From Klebsiella spallanzanii (GTDB lineage: Bacteria; Pseudomonadota; Gammaproteobacteria; Enterobacterales; Enterobacteriaceae), in the NCBI RefSeq assembly GCF_902158555.1, contig NZ_CABGGS010000001.1, positions 310,001 to 374,000 of the forward strand: a stretch of 64,000 nucleotides of DNA, read 5' to 3'. Shown here one piece after another: positions 47,927 to 58,080 of the stretch. Every line of letters starts with the position of its first letter. The first letter of the stretch is position 1. The notes under the pieces were generated by a model that saw nothing but the letters and a program-made list of their open reading frames with translations, made no database searches and was not told the DNA's origin. Both the position numbers and the translations under genes were made by a program.

Positions 47927-48403
47927 ATGAATAGCCACAAAACCGACGTTAACCTTGCACAAATCACCATCCAGCCAGCGACCGACAGCGACTTTGCCCA
48001 GTGGTTGCCGCTGTGGAAAAGCTACCAGGCTTTTTATCGCGTCGATATCCCTGAATCCGTGACGCAATTGACCTGGAAGCGCTTTTTAAATCCCGTCGAG
48101 CCCGTGTTTTGCGCTGTAGCAAAACATGAAGGAAAGATAGTTGGATTCGTGCATTATCTGTTCCACCGATCCACCTGGGCCGAAAGCGACTACTGCTATC
48201 TGGAAGATTTATTCGTTAGTCCGGACGTTCGGGGTAAGCATATTGGCAAACAGCTGATTGAGTATGTTCAGCTGCAGGCGCGGAAACGCCACTCGGCCAG
48301 CCTGTACTGGCACACTCATGAAACTAACCTGCGCGGCCAGCGTTTGTATAACTGGGTAGCGGATAAAAGCGGCATGATTGAGTATCGTATGCGGGTGAAA
48401 TAG
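47927..48403 (+). CDS. GNAT-family N-acetyltransferase
   Basis: The 158-residue protein has the acetyl-CoA binding motif VRGKHIGKQLIEYVQ at about 105, with LEDLFVSPD before it and LYWHTHETNLRGQRLYNWV after it. This is motif A and B of the GNAT fold. The start has AAGGAACCGCC upstream. The substrate is unknown; divergence from a MocR regulator suggests a small amine or amino acid. Confidence 0.85.
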   Translation: MNSHKTDVNLAQITIQPATDSDFAQWLPLWKSYQAFYRVDIPESVTQLTWKRFLNPVEPVFCAVAKHEGKIVGFVHYLFHRSTWAESDYCYLEDLFVSPDVRGKHIGKQLIEYVQLQARKRHSASLYWHTHETNLRGQRLYNWVADKSGMIEYRMRVK

Positions 48404-48419
48404 CCGTTGCGTCTGGCAT

Positions 48420-48445
48420 AAAAAACCTCGCCTGAGCGAGGTTTT
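48420..48445. terminator. Bidirectional intrinsic terminator between GNAT gene and pgl
   Basis: AACCTCGC-CTGA-GCGAGGTT is an 8-bp stem flanked by an A run on the left and TTTT on the right, serving the two converging genes. Confidence 0.85.
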
Positions 48446-48463
48446 CAGCCATAAGCAGCAGGC

Positions 48464-49459
48464 TTAGTATGCGTTAACCACCACCCACATTGGGCCCTGG
48501 CCGACGGCATAGCGCCCTTTTTCTTGCAACATGCCCTGCTCGCCTTCAATTTCATACACCGCGATATGATGCGACTTCTGACCGGCGGCAATCAGATATT
48601 TACCGCTGTGATCGAGGTTAAAACCGCGCGGCTGCGCTTCGGTCGGTTGATAGCCTTCGATGGACAGCACGCTGCCGTCTTCAGAAACGCTGAAGATGGT
48701 GATCACGCTGGCGGTACGATCGCAAGCGTAGAGATGACGACCATCCGGGGTCAGGTGGATATCCGCCGCCCAGCGTACGCCGGTGAAATCAGGCGGCATC
48801 ATGTCCAGCGTCTGTACGCACTCGATCTTGCCGTGCGGATCTTTCAGTTCCCAAACGTCAACGGAGCTATTCAGTTCGTTCACGCAGTAGCCGTATTGCT
48901 GGTTCGGATGGAACGCCATATGACGCGGGCCCGCGCCTTCAACGGTGGTCACTTCTGCCGGTTCTTGCGCGGCAAGGAAACCATCGTCGCTGAGGGTAAA
49001 CAGGCAGATACGATCCTGCTTCAGCGCCGGGACCCATAGGGTGCGATTGTCCGGAGAGATATTTGCCGAATGGCAGCCTTCGAGCCCTTCAACTACGGTC
49101 ACCGTTTCACCCGGCAGGCCATCTACCAGCGGCGTCACGCTTACGCAGCCCGAATTATAAGAGGCGCTAAAAACAAAACGACCTTGATGATCGGTAGAAA
49201 TATGCGTTGGGCTGCCCGGCAGCGCGGCTTCACCAGCGAAGGTCAGGGCGCCATTATCAGGCGCAATGCGGTAGGCCAATACGCGAAACTCCGGACGCAC
49301 GCCGACGTAGAGATACTCTTTGTTCGGGCTCACCACCATTGGCTGCACCTGGCCTGGGGCATCAACAACCTGCACCAGGGTCAGTTTCCCCTCAGGATCC
49401 AGATTCCAGACATGGATCTGCTGGCTTTCCGGGCTGGCGGTATAAACGGTTTGTTTCAT
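48464..49459 (-). CDS. pgl: Pgl, 6-phosphogluconolactonase
   Basis: The ATG at 49459 gives 331 residues, as in E. coli Pgl (YbhE). It is a seven-bladed beta-propeller lactonase: [72 protein letters not shown] and [21 protein letters not shown] are repeated blade motifs. It hydrolyses 6-phosphogluconolactone in the pentose phosphate pathway. AAGGAGTATTC precedes the start. Confidence 0.96.
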   Translation of the reverse strand: MKQTVYTASPESQQIHVWNLDPEGKLTLVQVVDAPGQVQPMVVSPNKEYLYVGVRPEFRVLAYRIAPDNGALTFAGEAALPGSPTHISTDHQGRFVFSASYNSGCVSVTPLVDGLPGETVTVVEGLEGCHSANISPDNRTLWVPALKQDRICLFTLSDDGFLAAQEPAEVTTVEGAGPRHMAFHPNQQYGYCVNELNSSVDVWELKDPHGKIECVQTLDMMPPDFTGVRWAADIHLTPDGRHLYACDRTASVITIFSVSEDGSVLSIEGYQPTEAQPRGFNLDHSGKYLIAAGQKSHHIAVYEIEGEQGMLQEKGRYAVGQGPMWVVVNAY

Positions 49460-49681
49460 GAATACTCCTTCCTCACTGCACGTGGAAATTTCATTTTTCA
49501 GACTAACGACGCGCTGAAAAACACAATACGCATACACTACATGATTCAGGTTGCCTCGCAGCAGCCAGAAGGATCAAGTGTATCGACTCTTTTAGCGGTA
49601 GATGCTGAAAAGTTTGCCCGAATGGCACAGCGGTGTACCATCATAGCCTGCTCACTTTTCACCATTAACCGGAAACAACAC

Positions 49682-50500
49682 ATGACCTCACGCGTGATTG
49701 CCCTGGATTTAGACGGCACCCTACTGACCGGAAAAAAAACAATCCTTCCCGCCTCGCTCGACGCACTGGCTCGCGCCAGAGACGCTGGATACCAGGTGAT
49801 CGTCGTCACCGGCCGACATCACGTCGCTATCCATCCTTTTTATCAGGCACTGGCTCTGGATACACCTGCAATTTGTTGTAATGGCACTTATTTGTATGAT
49901 TATCATGCAAAAAAGGTTCTGGAGTCGGATCCGATGCCGGTAGATAAAGCCCTGAACCTGGCGGAAATGCTAAGCGAGCATGATATCCACGGCCTGATGT
50001 ATGTTGATGATGCCATGCTTTATGAACAGCCCATAGGACACGTCATCCGCACCGCCAACTGGGCACAGACGCTGCCCATCGAACAGCGCCCGATATTAAC
50101 CCAGGTTGACTCTTTAGCCCTGGCAGCCCGCAATGTACAAGCCGTGTGGAAATTCGCCCTGACCGATGAAGATACCGCAAAACTGCAGCGCTTTGCCCAG
50201 CATGTCGGCCAGACGCTAGGTCTGGAATGCGAATGGTCGTGGCACGATCAGGTTGATATCGCCCGCGAAGGCAACAGCAAAGGCAAACGCCTGGCGCAGT
50301 GGGTAGCATCGCAGGGCCTGTCGATGCAGGATGTCGTCGCTTTCGGCGATAACTACAACGACCTTAGCATGCTGGAAGCCGCCGGTACCGGCGTGGCGAT
50401 GGGCAACGCAGTGGATGAAGTCAAAGCGCGCGCCAATGTGGTGATTGGTGAAAACGAAACCACCAGCATCGCCGACTACATCAATCGCCACCTGCTTTAA
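49682..50500 (+). CDS. ybhA: YbhA, HAD-superfamily sugar/PLP phosphatase
   Basis: The ATG at 49682 gives 272 residues, as in E. coli YbhA; a much longer open frame upstream is antisense to pgl and is rejected. HAD motifs are VIALDLDGTLLTG at 5-17 (nucleophile Asp), VVTGRH, EGNSKGKRLAQW and FGDNYNDLSMLEAAG. The cap is type C2B (Cof/IIB). E. coli YbhA dephosphorylates PLP, fructose-1,6-bisphosphate and other compounds. It ends immediately beside the convergent modC stop, with no gap. Confidence 0.95.
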   Translation: MTSRVIALDLDGTLLTGKKTILPASLDALARARDAGYQVIVVTGRHHVAIHPFYQALALDTPAICCNGTYLYDYHAKKVLESDPMPVDKALNLAEMLSEHDIHGLMYVDDAMLYEQPIGHVIRTANWAQTLPIEQRPILTQVDSLALAARNVQAVWKFALTDEDTAKLQRFAQHVGQTLGLECEWSWHDQVDIAREGNSKGKRLAQWVASQGLSMQDVVAFGDNYNDLSMLEAAGTGVAMGNAVDEVKARANVVIGENETTSIADYINRHLL

Positions 50501-51559
50501 TCAGGCGGCGATTGACACGCTTTTTATTTGCGCATACAGCTGCTGGCCTGGGGTAATTCCCAGGTCATCGCGCGCCCAGGGACTGATACGAGCCCACAGC
50601 GTTCGACCGCTAATTTCAAGCCTGACCTCAACCTGCCCGTTGCTTTCGATGCACTGCATCACCTGCGCGGGTAAAATATTACGGATGCTGGTTCTCTGCC
50701 CTGGCTGTAGTACCAGCGAGACATCTGAAGCCTGAATGCGGATACGCGCCGTCTCTCCCGGCAGTCTGTCGAGCTGATTGACCCATATCTGCTGGTCGCC
50801 GAGCGCCAGGGCGGTCATCGCATATTGCGGATGCTGAGCGGCAATGGTCACATTGAGAATGGTGCTTTGCTGATCCTGCGGTAGCCAAGGGTGCATTATG
50901 CTGCTGCTCCACACCGCTTCCAGATCGCCAAAAGCTTTCACTTTCCCCTCTTCCAGCACCAGCACTTTATCCGCCAGATGCTGAATCTCATCCAGGGAAT
51001 GGCTGACGTAGAGCATCGGGATGTTAATCTCCCGCGCCAGACGTTGCAGATAGGGCAACAGCTCGCGTTTACGCGGAATATCCAGCGATGCCAGCGGTTC
51101 ATCCAGCAGCAGCAGCTCCGGTGCGGTGAGCAGCGCCCGGCCAATGGCTACCCGCTGTTTTTCACCACCGGAGAGCCCTCCCGGCAGCCTGTCAAGCAGC
51201 GGCGCGATGCCAAGCAGATCCACCAGCTTATCGAACTGGTCAGCCATACTCTTCGCCATGCCGTACTTCAGATTGCCGCGCACCTTGTAGTGCGGAAACA
51301 GGCGAGCATCCTGAAAAACATAGCCAATACGGCGTTTTTCCGGCGCCAGGCAGATGCGTTTTTCGGCATCATTAAGCACTCGGCCGTTAAGCACGATGCG
51401 CCCCTGCTGCGGGCGCGTCAGGCCGCTAATGGCGTTAATCAAAGAGGTTTTTCCCGCGCCGGAAACGCCAAACACCGCCGTGATGCCGCTGGCGGGGAGC
51501 GACTCACGGATCTGTAGACAGTGAGTACCCAGCGTCTGGGTAAAATCGAGTTCGAGCAT
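50501..51559 (-). CDS. modC: ModC, molybdate ABC transporter ATPase
   Basis: The 352-residue protein has Walker [12 protein letters not shown], signature [16 protein letters not shown], Walker [13 protein letters not shown] and the H-loop YVSHSLDEI, followed by a C-terminal TOBE/molybdate-binding domain (about 290-352, [13 protein letters not shown]). It energises ModB. It is the last gene of modABC, 2 bases behind modB. Confidence 0.96.
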   Translation of the reverse strand: MLELDFTQTLGTHCLQIRESLPASGITAVFGVSGAGKTSLINAISGLTRPQQGRIVLNGRVLNDAEKRICLAPEKRRIGYVFQDARLFPHYKVRGNLKYGMAKSMADQFDKLVDLLGIAPLLDRLPGGLSGGEKQRVAIGRALLTAPELLLLDEPLASLDIPRKRELLPYLQRLAREINIPMLYVSHSLDEIQHLADKVLVLEEGKVKAFGDLEAVWSSSIMHPWLPQDQQSTILNVTIAAQHPQYAMTALALGDQQIWVNQLDRLPGETARIRIQASDVSLVLQPGQRTSIRNILPAQVMQCIESNGQVEVRLEISGRTLWARISPWARDDLGITPGQQLYAQIKSVSIAA

Positions 51560-51561
51560 GA

Positions 51562-52251
51562 TTATTTCCCCATCCGCTTACGGCTTAAACGGGCCAGCCA
51601 TTCTGAAATCAGCAGCGAGACGAGCGCCAACACAATCGAAATCAAGCATAAACGCGCGGCCGCGCCTTCGCCGCCAGGGGTCTGAATCAGGGTATACATT
51701 GCCGAAGGAATGGTGCGCGTTTCGCCGGGAATATTGGAGACAAAAGTGATCGTCGCGCCAAACTCGCCCAGAGAGCGGGCGAAGGCCAGTACGGTACCGA
51801 CAATAATACCGGGTAGCGTCAATGGTAACGTAATGGTGAAAAATACCCGCCAGCGGCCCGCGCCGAGGGTACGAGCGGCTTGCTCAAGCTTGATATCCAC
51901 CCCTTCCAGCGCCAGGCGAATAGCCCGCACCATCAGCGGAAAGGACATCACTGATGCCGCCAGTACCGCACCGCGCCAGCTAAAGGCAAAGCTCAGACCA
52001 AACCAGTCATAGAGCCAGCTGCCGATAAATCCGCGTCGCCCCATCGCAATCAGCAACAGATAGCCTACCACCACCGGCGGCAACACCAGCGGCAGGTGGA
52101 TAATGCTATCGAGCAGCGCTTTGCCGGGAAAATCCCGTCGGACCAGCAGCCAGGAAAAAAAGATCCCAAAAGGTAAGCTAAACACCACCGCCAGGGATGA
52201 AACTTTCAGGCTCAGCAGTACCGCCTGCCATTCGGGATCGCTTAAGAACAT
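51562..52251 (-). CDS. modB: ModB, molybdate ABC transporter permease
   Basis: The 229-residue permease has five membrane helices and the EAA loop [21 protein letters not shown] that docks Mod[18 protein letters not shown]-type first helices and [10 protein letters not shown] are typical. It shares one base with the modA stop (TAATG), so translation is coupled. Confidence 0.96.
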   Translation of the reverse strand: MFLSDPEWQAVLLSLKVSSLAVVFSLPFGIFFSWLLVRRDFPGKALLDSIIHLPLVLPPVVVGYLLLIAMGRRGFIGSWLYDWFGLSFAFSWRGAVLAASVMSFPLMVRAIRLALEGVDIKLEQAARTLGAGRWRVFFTITLPLTLPGIIVGTVLAFARSLGEFGATITFVSNIPGETRTIPSAMYTLIQTPGGEGAAARLCLISIVLALVSLLISEWLARLSRKRMGK

Positions 52252-53024
52252 TAGTGGGTCGTAAATCCGTAACGTTTAAAGATGGCCGAAGCTTCCGGTC
52301 CTTTCAGATAATCATAAAATGCGCTAACCGTCGCATTTTTATGTCCGTCAACGATAGCCAGCGGATATTCGACTTTCTTGTGGGAATCTTCCGGGAAGGT
52401 GCCGACAACTTTCACGCCTTTACTGGCAACGGCATCAGAGCCGTAAACAATACCCAACGGGGCTTCGCTACGTTCAACCAGCGCCAGCGCACCGCGCACG
52501 TCTTCCGCCGGAGCCAGCTTCGGTGACAGGGTTTCCCAAGCACCCAGTTTTTGTAGCGCTTCTTTGGCATAGATGCCCGCAGGCACATGCTCAGGATCGC
52601 CAACCGCCAGACGCCCCCCCTTCAGCAGGCTAGTCCAGTCAGTTTTATCATTGATGGTGATATCGCCCTGAGCGCTGGCTTTCGGCGCAACGACAACCAG
52701 GCTATTGCCCAGCAGAGTGGCGCGTGTCGCAGTATCAATACTCTTTTTCTCAACCGCGTAGTCCATCCATTTTTGGTCAGCGGAGATAAACAGATCCGCA
52801 GGCGCGCCCGCTTCAATCTGTCGTGCCAGAGTCGATGAAGAAGCAAACGAAGAAACAACATCAACGTTTTTCTCTTTCTTATACTCTTTAGCGATATCCT
52901 GCATTGCGTTAGTCAGCGATGCCGCTGCAAACACCGTAATTTTACCGTCTTCCGCCAGCGCGTGACCTGCAACGGAGAGCGTTAACGTTGCTCCGGCAAA
53001 AAAGCGTAACCATTGACCTGCCAT
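52251..53024 (-). CDS. modA: ModA, periplasmic molybdate-binding protein
   Basis: The 257-residue protein has a Sec signal peptide ending ALA (about residue 24), then ITVFAAASLTNAMQDIAKEY with the oxyanion-binding Ser, FASSSTLARQIEAGAPADLF, and the later GDPEHVPAGIYAKEAL and GIVYGSDAVA. It delivers molybdate to ModBC. A ModE-type operator lies 18 bases upstream. Confidence 0.96.
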   Translation of the reverse strand: MAGQWLRFFAGATLTLSVAGHALAEDGKITVFAAASLTNAMQDIAKEYKKEKNVDVVSSFASSSTLARQIEAGAPADLFISADQKWMDYAVEKKSIDTATRATLLGNSLVVVAPKASAQGDITINDKTDWTSLLKGGRLAVGDPEHVPAGIYAKEALQKLGAWETLSPKLAPAEDVRGALALVERSEAPLGIVYGSDAVASKGVKVVGTFPEDSHKKVEYPLAIVDGHKNATVSAFYDYLKGPEASAIFKRYGFTTH

Positions 53025-53042
53025 CTGAAACTCCTGTGAGTG

Positions 53043-53066
53043 CGTTATGTAGGAGCTAATATAGCG
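53043..53066. promoter_or_regulatory. ModE operator upstream of modA
   Basis: CGTTATGT-N7-AATATAGCG has the same 24-bp length and left half-site as the site before moaA. Molybdate-bound ModE represses modABC in E. coli from this position. Confidence 0.8.
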
Positions 53067-53130
53067 ATAAGATTGGGGTTTTCCCAGAGCAAATTGGGGG
53101 TAATTAGAGGCGGATCAATTGAGGGGACGA

Positions 53131-53156
53131 ATAAAAACGCCCGGTAGAACCGGGCG
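53131..53156 (-). terminator. Intrinsic terminator behind acrZ
   Basis: CGCCCGGT-AGA-ACCGGGCG is an 8-bp GC stem; on the minus strand it is followed by TTTTTAT. Confidence 0.88.
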
Positions 53157-53164
53157 CAGGGAAA

Positions 53165-53314
53165 TCAGTGATTTTGCGGTCTGCTGTCTTTGTGACCGGC
53201 TCCGGAGAAGAGGTTAAACACTTCGCCCAGCCCGTAAATCAGACCCAGGATGATAGCCATCACCACAGGGACCATGACTACGGCAAAAACCAGACTTTTC
53301 AATAGCTCTAACAT
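53165..53314 (-). CDS. acrZ: AcrZ, small AcrB-associated membrane protein
   Basis: The 49-residue peptide starts at the ATG at 53314 and reads [20 protein letters not shown] in its single membrane helix, ending [13 protein letters not shown], nearly as in E. coli AcrZ (YbhT). It binds AcrB and tunes AcrAB-TolC substrate export. GGAGCCAACC precedes the start; a longer frame to 53377 is not supported. Confidence 0.95.
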   Translation of the reverse strand: MLELLKSLVFAVVMVPVVMAIILGLIYGLGEVFNLFSGAGHKDSRPQNH

Positions 53315-53411
53315 GGTTGGCTCCAGAAAGTACGAATGCTTTATTGTAACGAATTCAGCCGGAAAAACACGCCCCATTTGTGCGGTGCCTCACAGGCCGC
53401 CGCAACAGATG

Positions 53412-53439
53412 CATCTTGCAAGATGACCGCTATCGGTCA
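53412..53439. promoter_or_regulatory. Two adjoining dyads upstream of modE
   Basis: CATCTTGCAAGATG (53412-53425) is a perfect 14-bp palindrome. TGACCG-CTAT-CGGTCA (53424-53439) is a 6-bp dyad sharing its first two bases. They lie 30 bases before the modE start and could be operators or alternative hairpins in the leader. Confidence 0.5.
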
Positions 53440-53468
53440 CAATACCCTTTTTTCGTCAGGATATGATT

Positions 53469-54257
53469 ATGCAGGCCGAAATTCTTCTTACCCTTAAATT
53501 ACAGCAGCGCCTGTTCGCCGATCCCCGCCGTATCGCCCTGCTGAAACAGATTGACCAGACGGGCTCCATTAGCCAGGGGGCAAAAAACGCGGGCATCAGC
53601 TATAAAAGCGCATGGGATGCCATTAATGAAATGAATCAGCTGAGCGAGCAAACCCTGGTCGATCGCGCCACCGGCGGCAAAGGCGGCGGCGGTGCGGTTC
53701 TCACCCGCTACGGGCAGCGGCTGATTCAGCTTTACGATTTGCTGGCGCAGATTCAGCAGAAAGCGTTTGATGTCCTGAGCGATGATGACGCCCTGCCCCT
53801 CGACAGCCTGCTGGCAGCCATTTCACGTTTCTCACTACAAACCAGCGCACGCAACCAGTGGTTTGGCACCATTACCGGCCGCGACCATCAGCAGGTGCAG
53901 CAGCATGTTGACGTGCTACTGGCCGACGGGCAAACCCGTTTTAAAGTGGCCATTACCGCGCAAAGCGCCGATCGACTGGGCCTTGATGAAGGTCAGGAAG
54001 TACTCGTGCTGTTGAAAGCGCCGTGGGTCGGTATTACCCAGGATTCAACGCTGGCGGAACAGGCTGATAACCAGCTAGCCGGACGTATCAGCCATATCGA
54101 GCGCGGGCCGGAACAGTGTGAAGTGCTGATGGCGCTCCCGGATGGCCAGATCCTTTGCGCCACCCTACCGGTAGAACAGGCGAAAAACCTTGAAGAAGGC
54201 GCGGAAGCGATAGCCTATTTTAATGCCGATCGCATCATTCTCGCCACGTTGTGCTAA
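53469..54257 (+). CDS. modE: ModE, molybdate-responsive regulator
   Basis: The ATG at 53469 gives 262 residues as in E. coli; an ATG two codons earlier is less likely. The N-terminal winged helix (about 1-110) includes DPRRIALLKQIDQTGSISQGAKNAGISYKSAW and TGGKGGGGAVLTRYG. Two C-terminal MOP domains (about 125-262) bind molybdate: SARNQWFGTI, LLKAPWVGI and GPEQCEVLMALPDG. It probably acts on the sites at 53043 and 14843. It precedes modF on the same strand. Confidence 0.96.
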   Translation: MQAEILLTLKLQQRLFADPRRIALLKQIDQTGSISQGAKNAGISYKSAWDAINEMNQLSEQTLVDRATGGKGGGGAVLTRYGQRLIQLYDLLAQIQQKAFDVLSDDDALPLDSLLAAISRFSLQTSARNQWFGTITGRDHQQVQQHVDVLLADGQTRFKVAITAQSADRLGLDEGQEVLVLLKAPWVGITQDSTLAEQADNQLAGRISHIERGPEQCEVLMALPDGQILCATLPVEQAKNLEEGAEAIAYFNADRIILATLC

Positions 54258-54324
54258 TGGCATTGACATTGCGCCCGTGAAGACGTATCCCTGAAGCACA
54301 TCGCTGCAAAAAGTGGGATACACA

Positions 54325-55800
54325 ATGTCATTATTGCAAATTTCGCAAGGCACGTTTCGCCTGAGCGACACAAAAACGTTAAATATTGAGCACCTCAGCG
54401 TGCGCGCTGGCGAAAGCTGGGCTTTCGTCGGCAGCAACGGCAGCGGGAAATCAGCCCTTGCGCGGGCGCTGTCCGGCGAGCTAACGCTGCTTAGCGGCCA
54501 GCGCGAGAGCACGTTTTCGCGCATCACCCGCCTCTCTTTTGAACAGTTGCAAAAGCTGGTCAGCGATGAGTGGCAGCGCAACAACACCGATTTGCTCAGC
54601 CCAGGAGAAGAAGATACAGGGCGCACGACGGCGGAAATCATTCAGGATGAGTGTAAAGACCCCTCTCGCTGCGTTCACCTTGCCGAACAGTTTGGTATTG
54701 GCCACCTGCTACAGCGCCGCTTTAAATATCTCTCTACCGGCGAAACGCGCAAAACGCTGCTGTGCCAGGCGCTGATGGGCGACCCCGATCTGCTCATTCT
54801 TGATGAACCGTTCGACGGACTCGATGTTGCCTCGCGCCAGCAACTGGCGGAACGGCTGGCGACGCTTAATCGCGAAGGTATCACCCTCGTGCTGGTACTT
54901 AACCGTTTCGATGAAATACCGGAATTCGTCCAGTTCGCTGGCGTGCTGGCGGACTGCGTCCTGAGCGAAACTGGAGAAAAGCAGGCGCTGCTGAAACAGG
55001 CGCTGATCGCCCAACTGGCCCACAGCGAAAAGCTTGACGGCATGACCCTACCGGAGCCGGACGCCCCGGCCGCGCGTCACGCGCTGGACGACAATGCGCC
55101 GCTCATCGTGCTGAACGACGGCAGAGTTTCTTATAACGATCGGCCGATCATTAACCACCTGAACTGGACGGTAAATCCCGGCGAACACTGGCAAATAGTC
55201 GGCCCTAACGGTGCCGGTAAGTCCACGCTGCTCAGCCTGGTGACCGGCGATCATCCGCAGGGGTACAGCAACGACCTGACTCTGTTTGGCCGCCGTCGTG
55301 GCAGCGGCGAAACCATCTGGGATATAAAAAAGCATATTGGTTACGTGAGCAGCAGCCTGCATCTGGAGTACCGCGTCAGCACCAACGTGCGTAACGTTAT
55401 TCTTTCGGGCTACTTCGACTCTATCGGCATCTACCAGGCCGTTTCCGACAAGCAACACAAGCTGGTGCAAAACTGGCTGGATATTCTGGGTATCGACAAA
55501 CGCACCGCCGATGCGCCGTTTCATAGCCTTTCCTGGGGACAGCAGCGGCTGGCGCTAATCGTCCGCGCCCTGGTCAAGCATCCCACGCTGTTGATCCTGG
55601 ATGAACCGCTACAGGGCCTGGATCCGCTCAACCGCCAGCTGGTACGTCGCTTTATTGATGTGCTCATTAGCGAAGGTTCAACACAGCTGCTGTTTGTTTC
55701 CCACCACGCCGAGGACGCACCGGACTGCATTACCCACCGCCTGGCGTTTATTAGGAGTGGAGACGGTTACACTTACCAGGTGGGTCCGCTGGAAAATTAA
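54325..55800 (+). CDS. modF: ModF, tandem ABC ATPase
   Basis: The ATG at 54325 gives 491 residues. Two ABC domains are present: Walker A GSNGSGKSALARAL at about 35 with signature LSTGETRKTLL and Walker B LLILDEPFDGLD, then [13 protein letters not shown] at about 300 with LSWGQQRLALI and LLILDEPLQGLDP. It has no membrane part, and its partner is unknown; the E. coli role in molybdate metabolism is by location only. It follows modE by 67 bases and ends at an intrinsic terminator. Confidence 0.94.
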   Translation: MSLLQISQGTFRLSDTKTLNIEHLSVRAGESWAFVGSNGSGKSALARALSGELTLLSGQRESTFSRITRLSFEQLQKLVSDEWQRNNTDLLSPGEEDTGRTTAEIIQDECKDPSRCVHLAEQFGIGHLLQRRFKYLSTGETRKTLLCQALMGDPDLLILDEPFDGLDVASRQQLAERLATLNREGITLVLVLNRFDEIPEFVQFAGVLADCVLSETGEKQALLKQALIAQLAHSEKLDGMTLPEPDAPAARHALDDNAPLIVLNDGRVSYNDRPIINHLNWTVNPGEHWQIVGPNGAGKSTLLSLVTGDHPQGYSNDLTLFGRRRGSGETIWDIKKHIGYVSSSLHLEYRVSTNVRNVILSGYFDSIGIYQAVSDKQHKLVQNWLDILGIDKRTADAPFHSLSWGQQRLALIVRALVKHPTLLILDEPLQGLDPLNRQLVRRFIDVLISEGSTQLLFVSHHAEDAPDCITHRLAFIRSGDGYTYQVGPLEN

Positions 55801-55807
55801 GCCTATA

Positions 55808-55834
55808 CAGGGATCTGCGGATCCCTGATTTTTT
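55808..55834 (+). terminator. Intrinsic terminator behind modF
   Basis: CAGGGATC-TGCG-GATCCCTG followed by ATTTTTT. Confidence 0.92.
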
Positions 55835-55911
55835 CAGAATTATATCCACTAAATCCCATACCGCCCTGTTTTTAAAATAAAAAATATTAAATTTGGCAAT
55901 TGAAATTTTTA

Positions 55912-56040
55912 GTGTAAACGATTCCACCAATTTGGCCTGTGTCACACTTTTCACATCTTTGGTATGCTATCTTCTTCTCACACGATAAGCCTATTGGAGC
56001 GAATCATGAAAGTACTGGTTACAGGTGGTAGCGGTTACAT
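55912..56040 (+). promoter_or_regulatory. gal promoter with GalR operators OE and OI and CRP site
   Basis: OE is GTGTAAACGATTCCAC (55912-55927) and OI is GTGGTAGCGGTTACAT (56025-56040, inside galE), both identical to the E. coli operators as I recall them. Between them lie the CRP half-site TGTGTCACA (about 55937-55945) and the -10 TATGCT (55963-55968). The 113-base operator spacing is as expected for the GalR/HU loop. Confidence 0.9.
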
Positions 56041-57022
56041 TGGAAGTCACACCTGCGTTCAACTGCTACTGCAGGGACATGAAGTGATTATTCTCGACAA
56101 TCTCTGCAACAGTAAGCGCAGCGTATTGCCGGTCATTGAACGTCTCGGCGGGAAAAGCGCCACCTTTGTCGAAGGCGATATTCGTAATGAAGCGCTGATG
56201 ACGGAAATTCTCCACGATCACGCGATTGAAGCCGTGATCCATTTCGCCGGTCTGAAAGCCGTCGGAGAGTCCGTCGCCAAACCGCTGGAATACTACGACA
56301 ATAACGTAACCGGCACGCTGAAATTAGTTTCCGCTATGCGGGCAGCTGGCGTTAAAAACTTCATTTTTAGCTCCTCCGCCACCGTCTACGGCGACCAGCC
56401 CAAAATTCCTTATGTTGAAAGTTTCCCGACCGGCACTCCGCAGAGCCCATATGGCAAAAGCAAGCTGATGGTTGAGCAGATCCTGACGGACCTGCAAAAA
56501 GCGCAGCCGGACTGGAGCATCGCGCTGCTGCGCTACTTCAACCCGGTCGGCGCGCATCCGTCGGGCGACATGGGGGAAGATCCGCAGGGCATCCCGAACA
56601 ACCTGATGCCATACATTGCGCAGGTTGCCGTTGGTCGTCGCGAATCGCTGGCGGTCTTCGGTAACGATTACCCGACCGAAGATGGCACTGGCGTTCGTGA
56701 CTATATTCACGTCATGGACCTTGCCGACGGTCACGTCGCGGCAATGGAAAAACTGGCTGATAAAGCAGGCGTGCATATCTACAACCTTGGCGCAGGCGTC
56801 GGCAGCAGCGTGCTTGACGTGGTCAATGCCTTCAGCAAAGCCTGCGGTAAACCGATTAACTACCACTTCGCGCCACGCCGCGACGGCGACCTCCCGGCCT
56901 ACTGGGCGGACGCTGAAAAGGCCGATCGCGATCTGAACTGGCGCGTGACGCGCAACCTTGACGAAATGGCGCAGGACACCTGGCACTGGCAGTCCCGTCA
57001 TCCGCAGGGTTATCCAGACTAA
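56006..57022 (+). CDS. galE: GalE, UDP-glucose 4-epimerase
   Basis: The 338-residue enzyme has the NAD-binding KVLVTGGSGYIGSHTC at the start, FAGLKAVGES, and the catalytic Ser-Tyr-Lys with YGKSK at about 149-153. It interconverts UDP-galactose and UDP-glucose. TTGGAGCGAATC precedes the ATG at 56006. OI lies within its first codons. First gene of galETKM. Confidence 0.97.
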   Translation: MKVLVTGGSGYIGSHTCVQLLLQGHEVIILDNLCNSKRSVLPVIERLGGKSATFVEGDIRNEALMTEILHDHAIEAVIHFAGLKAVGESVAKPLEYYDNNVTGTLKLVSAMRAAGVKNFIFSSSATVYGDQPKIPYVESFPTGTPQSPYGKSKLMVEQILTDLQKAQPDWSIALLRYFNPVGAHPSGDMGEDPQGIPNNLMPYIAQVAVGRRESLAVFGNDYPTEDGTGVRDYIHVMDLADGHVAAMEKLADKAGVHIYNLGAGVGSSVLDVVNAFSKACGKPINYHFAPRRDGDLPAYWADAEKADRDLNWRVTRNLDEMAQDTWHWQSRHPQGYPD

Positions 57023-57031
57023 GGAACCTTC

Positions 57032-58078
57032 ATGAGCGTATTTAACCCCGTCGACCATCCACATCGTCGTTATAACCCGTTAACCGGGCAGTGGATTCTG
57101 GTTTCTCCGCATCGCGCCAAGCGCCCCTGGCAGGGGGCGCAGGAAACGCCGGCAAAGCAAACGTTGCCCGCGCACGATCCGGACTGCTTCCTGTGCCCGG
57201 GTAATACCCGCGTCACCGGTGACACTAACCCGAACTACACCGGTACGTTTGTTTTTACCAATGACTTTGCGGCTTTGATGACCGACACCCCTGACGCCCC
57301 GGAAAGCGACGACCCGCTAATGCGCTGTCAGAGCGCCCGCGGCACCAGCCGGGTCATCTGCTTCTCGCCAGACCACAGCAAAACGCTGCCGGAACTGAGC
57401 GTTGAAGCGCTGGAAGGCGTGGTTAAAACGTGGCAGGAACAGACCGCGGACCTCGGAAAAACCTATCCGTGGGTCCAGGTCTTTGAGAACAAAGGAGCAG
57501 CGATGGGCTGCTCCAACCCGCATCCGCATGGCCAGGTATGGGCAAACAGCTTCCTGCCTAACGAAGCGGAGCGCGAAGACCGTCTGCAAAAAGACTACTT
57601 CACCGAGCACGGCGCGCCGATGCTGGTGGATTATGCGCAGCGCGAATTGGCCGACGGTAGCCGCACCATCGTCGAGACCGAACACTGGCTCGCCGTGGTC
57701 CCCTACTGGGCAGCGTGGCCATTTGAAACCCTGCTGCTACCGAAAGCGCACATCCGGCGCCTGACCGATTTAACCGACGACCAGCGCAGCGACCTTGCTC
57801 TGGCGTTGAAAAAGCTGACCAGCCGTTACGACAACCTGTTCCAGTGCTCATTCCCCTACTCGATGGGCTGGCACGGCGCGCCGTTTAACGATGAAGAGAA
57901 TAATCACTGGCAACTGCATGCGCATTTTTATCCGCCGCTGCTGCGCTCCGCCACGGTGCGCAAATTTATGGTCGGCTATGAAATGCTGGCTGAAACCCAG
58001 CGTGACCTGACGGCCGAGCAGGCCGCCGAACGTCTGCGCGCTGTGAGCGACGTCCATTTTCGCGAATCCGGAGTATAA
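57032..58078 (+). CDS. galT: GalT, galactose-1-phosphate uridylyltransferase
   Basis: The 348-residue enzyme has the zinc/active-site motif [11 protein letters not shown] with the nucleophilic His near 166, [14 protein letters not shown] near the start, CFLCPGN (zinc Cys pair) and [15 protein letters not shown]. It exchanges UMP between UDP-glucose and galactose-1-phosphate. It follows galE by 9 bases and galK by 2. Confidence 0.97.
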   Translation: MSVFNPVDHPHRRYNPLTGQWILVSPHRAKRPWQGAQETPAKQTLPAHDPDCFLCPGNTRVTGDTNPNYTGTFVFTNDFAALMTDTPDAPESDDPLMRCQSARGTSRVICFSPDHSKTLPELSVEALEGVVKTWQEQTADLGKTYPWVQVFENKGAAMGCSNPHPHGQVWANSFLPNEAEREDRLQKDYFTEHGAPMLVDYAQRELADGSRTIVETEHWLAVVPYWAAWPFETLLLPKAHIRRLTDLTDDQRSDLALALKKLTSRYDNLFQCSFPYSMGWHGAPFNDEENNHWQLHAHFYPPLLRSATVRKFMVGYEMLAETQRDLTAEQAAERLRAVSDVHFRESGV

Positions 58079-58080
58079 CC

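Noticed and set aside
49070-49681. N-terminal extension of YbhA
   Set aside because: The extra 204 codons are antisense to pgl; ybhA has a standard start at 49682 with the E. coli length.
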